Shown one piece after another: positions 18,627 to 27,627 of a stretch of DNA of 64,000 nucleotides (its first letter is position 1; the number at the start of each line of letters is the position of its first letter). The stretch is from Methylobacterium pseudosasicola (lineage in GTDB: Bacteria > Pseudomonadota > Alphaproteobacteria > Rhizobiales > Beijerinckiaceae): positions 1 through 64,000 of the forward strand of contig NZ_FOTK01000019.1 in NCBI RefSeq assembly GCF_900114535.1. The letters are read 5' to 3'. The translations under genes were made by a program, and so were the position numbers. Below the pieces are notes generated by a model that searched no databases, was not told the DNA's origin, and saw nothing but the letters and a program-made list of their open reading frames with translations.

Positions 18627-21371
18627 ATGGACGACCTGCTTCGTGAATTCCTGACCGAGAGCGGGGAACACCTCGACACGGTCGATGCTGAACTCGTTCG
18701 GTTCGAGCAGGACCCGAATAATCAGACGATACTGCGGAATATCTTTCGGCTCGTCCATACGATCAAAGGAACTTGCGGGTTTCTCGGGTTGCCACGCCTC
18801 GAAGCCTTGGCGCACGCCGCCGAGACCTTGATGGGCCGCTTCCGGGACGGCCTGCCCGCCACCTCCGAATCGGTCACGCTGATTCTCTCGACCCTGGACC
18901 GGCTCAAGGCGATCCTGGCGGACCTGGAGGCCACCGGCGCCGAGCCGGCGGGCTCCGACGATGACCTGATCTCCGAGTTGGAGCGCATGGCGTCGGCCGA
19001 GCCCGAGGCCGCGCCGGCCCCCGCACCCGAGCTGGTGCTGCCCGAGCCCGTCTCCCGCGAGCTGAAGCCCGGCGAGGTCTCCCTGGACGATCTGGAGGCG
19101 GCCTTCCTGGCGGCCCCGGGCCCGAGCGAGGCGGATTTCGCCGCGCCGATCTCGGCTCCCGTCGAGGCGCCGAAAGCCGAAGCGCCGAAGGTCGAGGCCC
19201 CCAAGCCCGCCGCGCCCAAGGCTGTGGCGCCCAAGGCCGAGCCCGCCGAAGCTGATTCGGCCAAGGCCGAGCCGGCGGGCGACGCCGAGGCCGTGGTGGC
19301 GACAGAGACCACGGCGGCCGGGAGCAAGATCCAGACGATCCGCGTGAACGTGGATACGCTCGAGCACCTGATGACCATGGTCTCGGAGCTGGTGCTGACC
19401 CGCAACCAGCTCCTCGAGATCGCCCGCCGGCACGAGGATTCGAGCTACAAGGTTCCGCTCCAGCGCCTCTCGCACGTCACGGCCGAGCTGCAGGAAGGCG
19501 TCATGAAGACGCGCATGCAGCCGATCGGCAGCGCCTGGCAGAAGCTGCCGCGCGTCGTGCGCGACCTCTCGGCCGAACTCGGCAAGCAGATCGACCTGGT
19601 GATGGTCGGCGCCGAGACCGAGCTCGACCGGCAGGTCCTCGAAGTGATCAAGGACCCGCTGACCCACATGGTCCGCAACTCCGCCGATCACGGCCTCGAA
19701 TCCACCGCCGGGCGCGTGGCGGCAGGCAAGCCGGCCCGCGGCACGATCCGGCTCGCCGCCTACCATGAGGGCGGCACGATCACGATCGAGATCGCCGACG
19801 ACGGCAAGGGCCTCGACCTCGCGGCGATCCGCAAGAAGGCGGTGGAGCGCGGGCTGGCGTCCCAGTCCGACGTCGAGCGGATGACCGACGCGCAGGTCGC
19901 CAAGTTCATCTTCGATGCCGGCTTCTCCACGGCGGCGGCGGTCACCTCGGTGTCCGGCCGCGGCGTCGGCATGGACGTGGTCAAGACCAACATCGAGACC
20001 ATCGGCGGCATCATCGACATCGCCACCACGGCGGGCCGCGGCACCACCTTCACCATCAAGATCCCGCTGACCCTGGCGATCGTCGCCGCCCTGATCGTGC
20101 GCGCCGGCGAGCACCGCTTCGCCCTGCCGCAGGTGGCCGTGCTCGAACTCGTGCGGGTCGATGCCGGGGCGCAACGGGTCGAGCGCATCAACGGCTCGCC
20201 GGTTCTGCGCCTGCGCGAGCGGCTGCTGCCGATCGTCTCGCTTACCGGCCTGCTTGGGCAATCGGATGGCCAGGGCGACGAGACCGAACAGGCGGGCTTC
20301 GTGGTCGTGGCCCAGGTCGGGCGCGAACGCTTCGGCATCCTGGTCGACGAGGTCTTCCACACGGAAGAGATCGTCGTGAAACCGATGTCGGCCAAGCTTC
20401 GACACATCCCGATGTTTGCCGGCAACACGATCCTCGGCGACGGCGCCGTCGTGCTGATCGTCGATCCCAACGGCGTGGCCCGGCAGGTGGCCCAGGGTAT
20501 CCAGGGCAGCAACAGCCACGCCGATGCCGACGCCGAGAGCGAGGCGGCCGACGTGGGTGATGCCAAGACGACGCTCCTGGTGTTCAAGGGCGGCCAGGGC
20601 AGCTTCAAGGCGGTGCCGCTCTCGCTGGTCACCCGCCTCGAAGAGATCGAGTGCGACAAGGTCGAGTGGCTGGGCGGCCGTCCGCTGATCCAGTACCGCG
20701 GCCGGCTGATGCCGCTGGTCCCGGCCGATCCGGCGATCACGATCCGCTCCGAGGGCACGCAGGCCCTGGTGGTGTTCTCCGACGGCGAGCGGGCCATGGG
20801 CCTCGTGGTCGACGAGATCGTCGACATCGTCGAGGAGCGCCTCGACATCGAGATCGCGGCCGACCGCTCGGACCTGATCGGCTCGGCGGTTTTGCGCGGT
20901 CGCGCCACCGACATCATCAACATCGCCCACTTCCTGCCGCTCGCCTACGACGACTGGGCGCGGGGCCCGAAGAAGGCGGAGCAGGTCTCGACGCTCCTGC
21001 TCGTGGACGACTCGGCCTTCTTCCGCGACATGCTGAGCCCGGTGCTGAAGGCCGCGGGCTACCAGGTCATCACGGCGGCGAGCGCCGAGGCGGCGCTGAC
21101 GGTCCTGCAATCGGACGCGCGGATCGAGGTCGTGGTCACCGATCTGGAGATGCCGGGCCGCAGCGGCTTCGACCTCGTCGCCGCCATGCGGAGCGCCGAG
21201 CCGCGGCTCGCCCGCCTGCCGGTGATCGGCCTCACGGGGACGGTCGGAGCCGACGTGGTGGAGCGGGCCCGGTCGCTGGCGATCAGCGACCTCGTGGCCA
21301 AGTTCGACCGCAGCGGATTGATCGCGGCCCTGGCCGAGATCAGCGCCACCAACGTCTCGCAAGCCGCCTGA
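18627..21371 (+). CDS. cheA: Chemotaxis histidine kinase CheA with two CheW-like domains and a C-terminal receiver
   Basis: The 914-residue kinase is the signal core of the cluster. In order: HPt domain with phospho-His44 (RLVHTIKGTCGFLG), a Pro/Ala-rich linker (about 125-230), the dimerisation helices (LEHLMTMVSELVLTRNQLLE), HATPase (LTHMVRNSADHG about 345, ADDGKGLD about 391, GRGVGMDVV about 446), a CheW-like domain (about 485-625), a second CheW-like region (about 648-785) and a receiver domain (VDDSAFFRDML, phospho-Asp in VVTDLEMPG near 838). Such hybrid CheA-CheY kinases occur in alphaproteobacteria. The start has host-like coding from the first codon. Confidence 0.93.
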   Translation: MDDLLREFLTESGEHLDTVDAELVRFEQDPNNQTILRNIFRLVHTIKGTCGFLGLPRLEALAHAAETLMGRFRDGLPATSESVTLILSTLDRLKAILADLEATGAEPAGSDDDLISELERMASAEPEAAPAPAPELVLPEPVSRELKPGEVSLDDLEAAFLAAPGPSEADFAAPISAPVEAPKAEAPKVEAPKPAAPKAVAPKAEPAEADSAKAEPAGDAEAVVATETTAAGSKIQTIRVNVDTLEHLMTMVSELVLTRNQLLEIARRHEDSSYKVPLQRLSHVTAELQEGVMKTRMQPIGSAWQKLPRVVRDLSAELGKQIDLVMVGAETELDRQVLEVIKDPLTHMVRNSADHGLESTAGRVAAGKPARGTIRLAAYHEGGTITIEIADDGKGLDLAAIRKKAVERGLASQSDVERMTDAQVAKFIFDAGFSTAAAVTSVSGRGVGMDVVKTNIETIGGIIDIATTAGRGTTFTIKIPLTLAIVAALIVRAGEHRFALPQVAVLELVRVDAGAQRVERINGSPVLRLRERLLPIVSLTGLLGQSDGQGDETEQAGFVVVAQVGRERFGILVDEVFHTEEIVVKPMSAKLRHIPMFAGNTILGDGAVVLIVDPNGVARQVAQGIQGSNSHADADAESEAADVGDAKTTLLVFKGGQGSFKAVPLSLVTRLEEIECDKVEWLGGRPLIQYRGRLMPLVPADPAITIRSEGTQALVVFSDGERAMGLVVDEIVDIVEERLDIEIAADRSDLIGSAVLRGRATDIINIAHFLPLAYDDWARGPKKAEQVSTLLLVDDSAFFRDMLSPVLKAAGYQVITAASAEAALTVLQSDARIEVVVTDLEMPGRSGFDLVAAMRSAEPRLARLPVIGLTGTVGADVVERARSLAISDLVAKFDRSGLIAALAEISATNVSQAA

Positions 21372-21416
21372 TCCCGGCACCGCCCGCCACACGACGATCG
21401 AATCCGGAGAGTTCTG

Positions 21417-21908
21417 ATGCAGGCTGCCAATGCCAACGGCGCCGAGACCGGCCCCACCGACGAGTATGTCACCGTCTATGTGGCCGACACCCTGTTCGGC
21501 CTGGCGATCGAACGGGTCCACGATGTGTTCGTCCCCTCAGGGGTAACGCCGGTACCCCTGGCGCCCAGCGAGATCGTCGGCCTGCTGAACCTGCGTGGGC
21601 GTGTGGTCACGGCCGTGTGCCTGCGCCGGCGCCTGGGCCTGCCCGATGCCGTGGCGCAAGACGACAAGGCCAGCCCCAAGATGGCGATCGGCCTGGAGCA
21701 GACCGGCGAGACCTTCGCCCTCGTGGTCGACGGCGTCGGCGAAGTGCTGCGGCTCGGGGCCGACAGCCGCGAGGCGGTGCCGATCAACCTGGATCCGCGC
21801 TGGCGCAACCTCGCCACCTGCGTCCACCGCCTCGACGGCCGCCTTCTGGTGATCCTCGACGTGGACGCGCTCCTCGGCTTCAGCGCCGCCGGCGCCAAGG
21901 CGGCGTGA
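21417..21908 (+). CDS. cheW: Chemotaxis coupling protein CheW
   Basis: The 163-residue protein links receptors to CheA at the membrane arrays. The CheW fold is recognisable in YVTVYVADTLFGLAIERVHD, PLAPSEIVGLLNLRGRVVTA and the C-terminal DGRLLVILDVDALLGF. A GGAGAG precedes the start at suitable distance (CCGGAGAGTTCTG). It lies 45 bases after cheA and ten bases before cheY, clearly in the same operon. Confidence 0.93.
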   Translation: MQAANANGAETGPTDEYVTVYVADTLFGLAIERVHDVFVPSGVTPVPLAPSEIVGLLNLRGRVVTAVCLRRRLGLPDAVAQDDKASPKMAIGLEQTGETFALVVDGVGEVLRLGADSREAVPINLDPRWRNLATCVHRLDGRLLVILDVDALLGFSAAGAKAA

Positions 21909-21918
21909 GGGAGGGGGT

Positions 21919-22311
21919 ATGAAAGCGCCACACGAGACGACCTGCCTGGTGGTCGATGATTCCGCGGTGATCCGAAAGGTCGCGCGGCGGATCATCGAGG
22001 CCCTGGGCATGAATGTGAACGAGGCGGAGGACGGCAGCGCTGCGCTCGAAGCCTGCGCGGCCAACATGCCCGACGCCATCCTGCTCGATTGGAACATGCC
22101 GAACATGGACGGCTACACCTTCCTCCAGACCCTGCGCCGGAGCGAGGGGGGGACGACCCCGAAGGTCCTGTTCTGCACGACCGAGAACGATGTCGGAGCG
22201 ATCGCCCGGGCGCTCCGAGCGGGCGCGGACGAGTACATCATGAAACCCTTCGACCGCGACATCCTGGCGGCCAAGCTCGAACAGGTCGGGCTCGTCGCCG
22301 ACGCGGCCTGA
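21919..22311 (+). CDS. cheY: Chemotaxis response regulator CheY
   Basis: This single-domain receiver of 130 residues has an acidic pocket Asp13-Asp14, phospho-acceptor Asp57 (LLDWNMPNMDG), a Thr in FCTTEND and Lys in YIMKPFDRD. Phosphorylated CheY would act on the flagellar switch or as a phosphate sink, because CheA here carries its own receiver. GAGGGAGGGGG lies just before the ATG as a strong RBS. Confidence 0.92.
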   Translation: MKAPHETTCLVVDDSAVIRKVARRIIEALGMNVNEAEDGSAALEACAANMPDAILLDWNMPNMDGYTFLQTLRRSEGGTTPKVLFCTTENDVGAIARALRAGADEYIMKPFDRDILAAKLEQVGLVADAA

Positions 22312-22356
22312 ACCGACGCCACTTTCACCCGCGACCCAGTACCCGAGGCATTCATC

Positions 22357-23550
22357 ATGGCCCTGAGCCCCGCGGTCGTCCCGCTTCGCAGTCCGCCTGC
22401 GCAATCCACGACCTCCGCGGCGGCTCCGATCCGGGTGCTGATCGCCGACGATTCCGCCGTGGTGCGCGGGCTGGTCGCCCGCTGGATCGCCGAGGCCGGG
22501 TTTGAGCTCGTCGGCACCGCCTCCAACGGCCGCATCGCCCTGGAGATGATGGCCAAGCACGACCCGGATGTCGTGCTGCTCGACATCGAGATGCCGGAAC
22601 TCGACGGCACGACGGCGCTGCCGCGCATGCTCGCGATCAGCCCGAACCTCCAAGTCGTGATGATGTCGACGCTGACCACCCGGAACGCCGACATCTCGCT
22701 GAAATGCTTGGCCCTCGGCGCGGTGGATTACATCGCCAAGCCCGAGAGCAACCGCGGCGTCACCACCTCGGAGACGTTCCGGGTCGAGCTGATCGAGCGG
22801 GTCCGGGTGTTCGGCGCCGCCCGCGCCCGGACGCGGCGTCCCGCGAGCGCCCCTGGGACCGCGCCGGCTCCCGCCCACGCGGCGCCCGCGCTGGCCCCTG
22901 CCGCGCCGGCCCCGCGGCCCGCCACACCCTTCACCCTCCGGCCCAAGGTCCGCAACCGCACCCAGCCCCGCGCCCTGCTGATCGGCTCCTCGACCGGCGG
23001 ACCCCGGGCGGTGGGCGAGATGCTGGAGGGGATCGGCGCCGCCGCCCTGCGCCGGGTGCCGGTTCTGATCGTGCAGCACATGCCGCCGATCTTCACCGCC
23101 GTGTTCGCCGAGCATCTCTCCACTCGCACGGGGCTGCGCGCCGCCGAGGGCAAGGCCGACGAGCGCCTGGAGGCGGGGCGCATCTACGTGGCGCCGGGCG
23201 GGCGCCATATGGGGCTGGTGACGGGTCCCAACGGTCCGACGATCCGGCTTACGGACGGGCCGCCGGTGAATTTCTGCCGCCCCGCCGTCGATGTCCTGTT
23301 CAAGGACGCCGCCGTGGTGTTCGGTGCCGCCACCGCCACGGTGATCCTCACCGGCATGGGCTCGGACGGCACCAACGGTGCCCGCGCACTGACCGATGCC
23401 GGCGGCCCGGTTCTCGCCCAGGACGAGGCGACCAGCACCGTCTGGGGCATGCCCGGCAGCGTCGCCCGGGCCGGCCTCGCCGAGGCCGTGCTGCCGCTCC
23501 CCGAACTCGCGACGGCGCTGCGCGCCCTGATCACGGGGCAGCCGTCATGA
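22357..23550 (+). CDS. cheB: Chemotaxis response regulator protein-glutamate methylesterase CheB
   Basis: The 397-residue two-domain protein has a receiver (about 28-150: IADDSAVVRGLV, phospho-Asp in VVLLDIEMPELDG), an Ala/Pro linker, and a C-terminal methylesterase with catalytic Ser in IGSSTGGPRAV, His in IVQHMPPIFT and Asp in LTGMGSDGTNGA. It demethylates or deamidates receptor Glu/Gln residues, giving adaptation together with CheR. Its stop codon overlaps the cheR start as ATGA, which suggests coupled translation. Confidence 0.95.
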   Translation: MALSPAVVPLRSPPAQSTTSAAAPIRVLIADDSAVVRGLVARWIAEAGFELVGTASNGRIALEMMAKHDPDVVLLDIEMPELDGTTALPRMLAISPNLQVVMMSTLTTRNADISLKCLALGAVDYIAKPESNRGVTTSETFRVELIERVRVFGAARARTRRPASAPGTAPAPAHAAPALAPAAPAPRPATPFTLRPKVRNRTQPRALLIGSSTGGPRAVGEMLEGIGAAALRRVPVLIVQHMPPIFTAVFAEHLSTRTGLRAAEGKADERLEAGRIYVAPGGRHMGLVTGPNGPTIRLTDGPPVNFCRPAVDVLFKDAAVVFGAATATVILTGMGSDGTNGARALTDAGGPVLAQDEATSTVWGMPGSVARAGLAEAVLPLPELATALRALITGQPS

Positions 23551-24413
23551 CCGAGTTCGAGTTCGAATACCTGCGTACCTTCCTCAAGCAGCGCTCCGGC
23601 CTCGCGCTGACCGCCGAGAAGCGCTACCTCGTCGAGAGCCGGCTGACCCCGGTCTGCCGGCGCTTCGGGCTCGCCGCCCTCGGCGACCTGATCGGTGCCC
23701 TGAAGCTCGGCCAGGACAGCGCCATCGAGCGCGCCGTGGTCGAGGCCATGACCACGAACGAGACCTTCTTCTTCCGCGACCGCATCCCGTTCGACCTGTT
23801 CCGCGACACGATCCTGCCCGAGGCCCTGGCGCGCAACGCCAGCAAGCGCCGGCTGCGAATCTGGTGCGCGGCGGCCTCGACCGGCCAGGAGCCTTATTCC
23901 CTGGCGATGCTGCTGCAGGAGGCCGCGCCCCGGCTCGCCGGGTGGCAGGTCGAGATCGTCGCCACCGATCTCTCCACCGAGGTGATCGAGAAGGCCAAGC
24001 TCGGCCTCTACAGCCACTTCGAGGTCCAGCGCGGCCTGCCGGTGCAGTGGCTGATCAAGTACTTCACCCAGATCGGCGAGCAGTGGCAGATCGCCCAGAG
24101 CCTGCGCTCCATGGTGGATTACCGCCAGCTCAACCTGCTGCACAGCTTCGCGTCGCTCGGCCAGTTCGACGTGATCTACTGCCGCAACGTGCTGATCTAC
24201 TTCGACGCGCCGACCAAGTCGGACGTGCTGGCCCGGCTCGCGGCCCAGCTCGCGCCGGGGGGGGCGCTGCTGCTCGGCGCCGCCGAGACGGTGATCGGCC
24301 TCACCGACCGGCTCAGCCCGAACCCGAAGCATCGCGGCCTCTACGGCCACGCCGAGCCGGTGGGCCGGGCCTCCGAAATGGCAGCTCCCCTGCGCGTCGC
24401 CGCGGGCGTCTGA
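23547..24413 (+). CDS. cheR: Chemotaxis protein methyltransferase CheR
   Basis: The 288-residue enzyme methylates receptor glutamates with S-adenosylmethionine. The N-terminal helical domain is about 1-75, with TTNETFFFRDRIPFD. The SAM-binding Rossmann domain shows IWCAAASTGQEPYSLAM, VATDLS, and FDVIYCRNVLIYFD. Length and motif order fit the family. It is the last gene of the Che operon and is followed by two hairpins, the second a good terminator. Confidence 0.95.
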   Translation: MTEFEFEYLRTFLKQRSGLALTAEKRYLVESRLTPVCRRFGLAALGDLIGALKLGQDSAIERAVVEAMTTNETFFFRDRIPFDLFRDTILPEALARNASKRRLRIWCAAASTGQEPYSLAMLLQEAAPRLAGWQVEIVATDLSTEVIEKAKLGLYSHFEVQRGLPVQWLIKYFTQIGEQWQIAQSLRSMVDYRQLNLLHSFASLGQFDVIYCRNVLIYFDAPTKSDVLARLAAQLAPGGALLLGAAETVIGLTDRLSPNPKHRGLYGHAEPVGRASEMAAPLRVAAGV

Positions 24414-24420
24414 CGGCCTT

Positions 24421-24452
24421 GATCCCGGTTCGAGCCGTTTCGGACCGGGATC
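24421..24452 (+). terminator. Inverted repeat after cheR
   Basis: GATCCCGGT at 24421-24429 pairs with ACCGGGATC at 24444-24452 directly after the cheR stop. No T run follows, so it may protect the mRNA end rather than terminate. Confidence 0.4.
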
Positions 24453-24479
24453 GCGTAACTTAAACACTCGTACTGATCG

Positions 24480-24533
24480 AACCCCGAAGCGGCGCCGCGG
24501 ATCTCGGATCCCGGGCGCGGCTTCGGGGTTTTT
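24480..24533 (+). terminator. Rho-independent terminator of the che operon
   Basis: ACCCCGAAGC (24481-24490) pairs with GCTTCGGGGT (24520-24529), extended by inner CGCG pairs, and is followed by a run of five T. This fits an intrinsic terminator for cheA-cheR. Confidence 0.8.
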
Positions 24534-24672
24534 GTCGTACCCGATCCCGAAAGCCGGCCCTCACCGGTCGAGGAGGTTCTTCCTGGAAAGGCGCTCTTAA
24601 GAACCGCGTGGGTAATTTGCACACGGACCCGCGGCCGGGCGATTCCGGCAAATCAGTGCATCGAGCGCCCGT

Positions 24673-25290
24673 ATGAGCTCCGTCTCCTCCACCACGACAT
24701 CGCAACTATCCGTCCAGCGGCCGCCGCCCCCGCAGGGCTCCGGCAAAACCCGGATGTCCGACACGATCAGCAGCGAGCTGACGGCCGGCACCCTCAGCAG
24801 CACCGACGCCACAGCTCTGACGAGCGCCCTCAGCGCGATCGATTCGAGCCTGTCGTCGGGCACGACCGCCGCGACGGCGAGCAGCAGTACGGCGGCGACC
24901 AAGCTCGATCCGGCATCGATGAAGGACCGGATCGACAGCCTGATCTCCGATCAGGTCAGCAGCGGCAGCCTGACGAGCGACCAGGCCACGGAGCTGAAGA
25001 ATTTGTTCGCCAGCCACGGCCAGTCGACCCAGAGTTCGGGCGCTACGGACTCGGATGACGACGCCATCTCCGGGGCCGGCGGTCCGCCTCCGGGGCCGCC
25101 CCCGGGTGCGGACGCGTCGGGCAGCTCCGCCAGCAGCACCTCCTCCAGCGGCACCTCCGCGAGCGACCTGCTCTCGACCTTCATCCAGCAACTCCAGGCC
25201 TCGCAAACGAGTGGCACGAGCTACGGGGCGAGCGGTACGACCGGCACCGGCACCAACGCCTCGGCCCTGCTGTTCGACTTCCGGAGCTGA
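24673..25290 (+). CDS. Ser/Thr-rich protein with a duplicated helical motif
   Basis: This 205-residue protein of low complexity (Ser, Thr, Gly, Ala, Asp) lacks Cys and has no classical signal peptide. Two copies of an ISSEL.AGTLSS.DA..L pattern are seen: ISSELTAGTLSSTDATALTS (about 35) and ISDQVSSGSLTSDQATELKN (about 94). A Pro run (PPPGPPPGA) and a Ser-rich tail ending LLFDFRS follow. The composition resembles secreted or surface proteins exported by type I systems or flagellar routes, but this is only a guess. It stands alone between two hairpins after the che operon. Confidence 0.6.
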   Translation: MSSVSSTTTSQLSVQRPPPPQGSGKTRMSDTISSELTAGTLSSTDATALTSALSAIDSSLSSGTTAATASSSTAATKLDPASMKDRIDSLISDQVSSGSLTSDQATELKNLFASHGQSTQSSGATDSDDDAISGAGGPPPGPPPGADASGSSASSTSSSGTSASDLLSTFIQQLQASQTSGTSYGASGTTGTGTNASALLFDFRS

Positions 25291-25296
25291 AACCGG

Positions 25297-25327
25297 GGCC
25301 GCGAAGGGGCGAAGCCCCTTCGCGGCC
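25297..25327 (+). terminator. Perfect 14-bp GC hairpin after the Ser-rich gene
   Basis: GGCCGCGAAGGGGC (25297-25310) and GCCCCTTCGCGGCC (25314-25327) are exact inverse copies with a GAA loop, six bases after the stop. There is no T run, so it is a strong structure of probable terminator or mRNA-end role. Confidence 0.55.
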
Positions 25328-25468
25328 TGGCACCCGGGGTTCGCCGTCCCACCGCCGGGCGCATCGCCCGCCTGCGCCCAGCGGGGTCGACCGCGGCGGG
25401 GCGAGACGGCATGCAGAGGGCCGCAGCCCGGGACCGCGGATGGCCCGGCAGCGGCCAGGAGGCACGGC

Positions 25469-26485
25469 ATGGCGGCAGGACACGGGGCGGGATTGCCCAA
25501 GGTCGCGTTCATCGGCACGGGCGGGACGATCTCATCCCTCGGGCGCGACGCCCTCGACATCCTCGACTACACCGCCACCGACCGGCGCCTGGAAGCTGGC
25601 GCCATCCTGGATGCGGTCCCGGAACTCGCCACGGTGGCTCATGTGATCCCGGTGCCGTTCCGGGCGGTCCCGAGCCCGGCGATCGGCTTCGCCGAGTGGC
25701 GCGACCTCGTCCTGCTGTGCGCGCAGACCGCCGCCGCGCATCCGGACCTCGCCGGCATCGTCATCGGCCACGGTACCGCCACCCTGGAGGAGACCGCCTA
25801 CGCGCTGAGCCTCACCCTGACGGTGGACCTGCCGGTGGTGCTGGTCGGCTCGCAGCGGCCGATGAGCGCTCTGTCCACCGACGCCAAGCTCAACCTAGTG
25901 GCGGCGATCCGCACCGCCGCCGCGCCGGCCTCCCGCGGCCGGGGCGTGCTCGTGGTGCTCAACGACGAGATCCAGGCGGCCCGCGAGGTGACCAAGACCT
26001 CGGTGGCCCGGCTGCAGACCTTCCGCACCCCGGATTTCGGCGTGCTCGGCCAGGTGGACGGCGATCATGTCCGGTACTACCGCCGCTCCGAGCGCGCCCA
26101 TGCGCCCGGCACCCCGTTCGACATCCGGACGCTGCCGGCCCTGCCGCGGGTCGACGTGTCCTACGGCTACGCCGATGCCGACGGCACCGCGGTGCGCGCG
26201 TTTCGGGCAGCCGGCGCCCGCGGCCTGGTCTCGGCCGGGCTCGCCCCCGGCATGACCCCGCCGGCCGAGGCCGACGCCCTGGAGGAGGCGGCCGCCGCCG
26301 GCATCCTGGTGGTGATGTCGACCCGGGCCGGGAGCGGGGTTGTGCCGCTGACCACGCGCCTGCACGCCCGCGGCATCCTCAGCGCCGACAACCTGAACCC
26401 GCAGAAGGCCCGGATCCTGCTCGCCCTGGCGTTGACCGTGACCGCCGAGCCCGAGGCGGTCGCGCGCTTCTTCGCCACGTACTGA
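25469..26485 (+). CDS. L-asparaginase-family amidohydrolase lacking the usual HGTD Asp
   Basis: The 338-residue protein starts after AGGAGG (25457). It has the first nucleophile motif IGTGGTISSLG and the Lys in REVTKTSV, as in asparaginase/glutaminase. The second motif reads IVIGHGTATLEETAY, where the family normally has HGTDT; the substrate-binding Asp (Asp90 of E. coli AnsB) is Ala. Thr89 and the first Thr are kept. It is cytoplasmic (no signal peptide). It is followed after five bases by an isochorismatase-fold hydrolase, so both may act on the same amide. True substrate is unsure. Confidence 0.8.
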   Translation: MAAGHGAGLPKVAFIGTGGTISSLGRDALDILDYTATDRRLEAGAILDAVPELATVAHVIPVPFRAVPSPAIGFAEWRDLVLLCAQTAAAHPDLAGIVIGHGTATLEETAYALSLTLTVDLPVVLVGSQRPMSALSTDAKLNLVAAIRTAAAPASRGRGVLVVLNDEIQAAREVTKTSVARLQTFRTPDFGVLGQVDGDHVRYYRRSERAHAPGTPFDIRTLPALPRVDVSYGYADADGTAVRAFRAAGARGLVSAGLAPGMTPPAEADALEEAAAAGILVVMSTRAGSGVVPLTTRLHARGILSADNLNPQKARILLALALTVTAEPEAVARFFATY

Positions 26486-26490
26486 GCCCG

Positions 26491-27021
26491 ATGCCCCTGA
26501 TCGATCCCGCCCGGGCGCTCCTCCTCGTCATCGACGTCCAGGTCCGGCTGATGCCGGCCATCGCCGACGGCGCCGGGGTGATCGCCAACACGAACCGCCT
26601 CGCGGCGGCGGCGGGGCTCCTCGACGTGCCGGCCCTGTTCACCGAGCAGAATGCCGGAGGCCTCGGCCCGACCGTCCCGGAACTCGCCCCGGAGCCCGGA
26701 GCGGCTTTCGCCAAAATGAGCTTCGGCGCCGCCCAGGCGCCGGGCTTCCTCGACCGGGTCGGCGACCGCGACCTCGTGGTGACCGGCTGCGAGGCGCATA
26801 TCTGCGTGCTGCAGACGGTGTTCGGCCTCCTCGATGCCGGGCGGCGGGCCTTTGTGGTCGCCGACGCGGTAGGCTCGCGCCGGCCCGAGAACCGCGACGC
26901 CGGTCTCGCCCGGATGGCCGCCCACGGCGCCGAGATCGTCACCACCGAGATGGTGATGTTCGAGTGGCTCGGCACCGCTCGCCACCCGCGTTTTCGCGAG
27001 GCGGTCAAGCTGATCAAGTGA
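26491..27021 (+). CDS. Isochorismatase-family cysteine hydrolase
   Basis: The 176-residue enzyme has the Asp-Lys-Cys triad of the family: Asp15 (LLVIDVQVRL), Lys75 (AFAKMSFGA) and Cys105 (EAHICVLQTV). Members hydrolyse amides such as nicotinamide or carbamoyl sarcosine, and the YcaC branch has the same EAHICV motif. It lies five bases after the asparaginase-like gene, almost certainly in one operon, suggesting shared amide degradation. The next gene, ecfG, is convergent. Confidence 0.85.
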   Translation: MPLIDPARALLLVIDVQVRLMPAIADGAGVIANTNRLAAAAGLLDVPALFTEQNAGGLGPTVPELAPEPGAAFAKMSFGAAQAPGFLDRVGDRDLVVTGCEAHICVLQTVFGLLDAGRRAFVVADAVGSRRPENRDAGLARMAAHGAEIVTTEMVMFEWLGTARHPRFREAVKLIK

Positions 27022-27027
27022 GCGCGT

Positions 27028-27627
27028 TCAGCCTCCGTCCAGCGCCGCCCGGGTGCGGGCATCGGTGCCGATATCGTCCGGGCCTTCGAGGCCCAGAACC
27101 TCGATCAGGCGCATGCGCGCGCGGCTGACCCGGCTCTTGATCGTCCCGACCGCGACGCCGCAAATCGCGGCTGCCTCCTCGTAGGTGAAGCTCTGGGCCC
27201 CCACCAGCACGAGCGCCTCGCGCTGGGCATGGGGCAGCCGATTCAGGGCGGTCTGGAACTGCGCCATCTCCATCCGCACCTCCTGCTCGGGCAGGGAGGT
27301 CAGCTTGCCGGCCATCACGCCGTCGGCGTCCTCCACCTCGCGCTTCCGCTTGCGCTGCTCCGAGTAGAACAGGTTGCGCAGGATCGTGAACAGCCAAGCC
27401 GTGAGGTTGGTCCCCCGGCGGAAGCTGCCGGCATTGACCCAGGCGCGCACCAGCGTGTCCTGCACGAGGTCGTCGGAGCGGTCGAGATCGTAGGTGAGCG
27501 AGAACGCGAAGGCCCGCAGGGCGGGGATCGAGCCGAGCAGGAGGTCGCGCATCTCGGCATCGACGCCCGGAGCTGGCGGCGGCCCGGACTGGCTGCCGGC
27601 GGGCGCGGCGTGCAGGGTCATGGTCAT
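27028..27627 (-). CDS. ecfG: ECF sigma factor EcfG (general stress response)
   Basis: The ATG at 27627 overlaps the nepR stop as ATGA, giving 199 residues. Region 2 includes DLDRSDDLVQDTLVRAWVNA and TNLTAWLFTILRNLFYSEQR. Region 4 holds RLPHAQREALVLVGAQSFTY and EEAAAICGVAVGTIKSRVSR. The pattern fits the EcfG (ECF15) group, which drives the alphaproteobacterial general stress response when PhyR removes NepR. No phyR is next to it, as may be expected in genomes with several EcfG copies. Confidence 0.9.
   Translation of the reverse strand: MTMTLHAAPAGSQSGPPPAPGVDAEMRDLLLGSIPALRAFAFSLTYDLDRSDDLVQDTLVRAWVNAGSFRRGTNLTAWLFTILRNLFYSEQRKRKREVEDADGVMAGKLTSLPEQEVRMEMAQFQTALNRLPHAQREALVLVGAQSFTYEEAAAICGVAVGTIKSRVSRARMRLIEVLGLEGPDDIGTDARTRAALDGG

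Noticed and set aside
18591..21521. 976-codon minus-strand frame opposite cheA
   Set aside because: Shadow of a very GC-rich gene; cheA has all conserved motifs on the plus strand.
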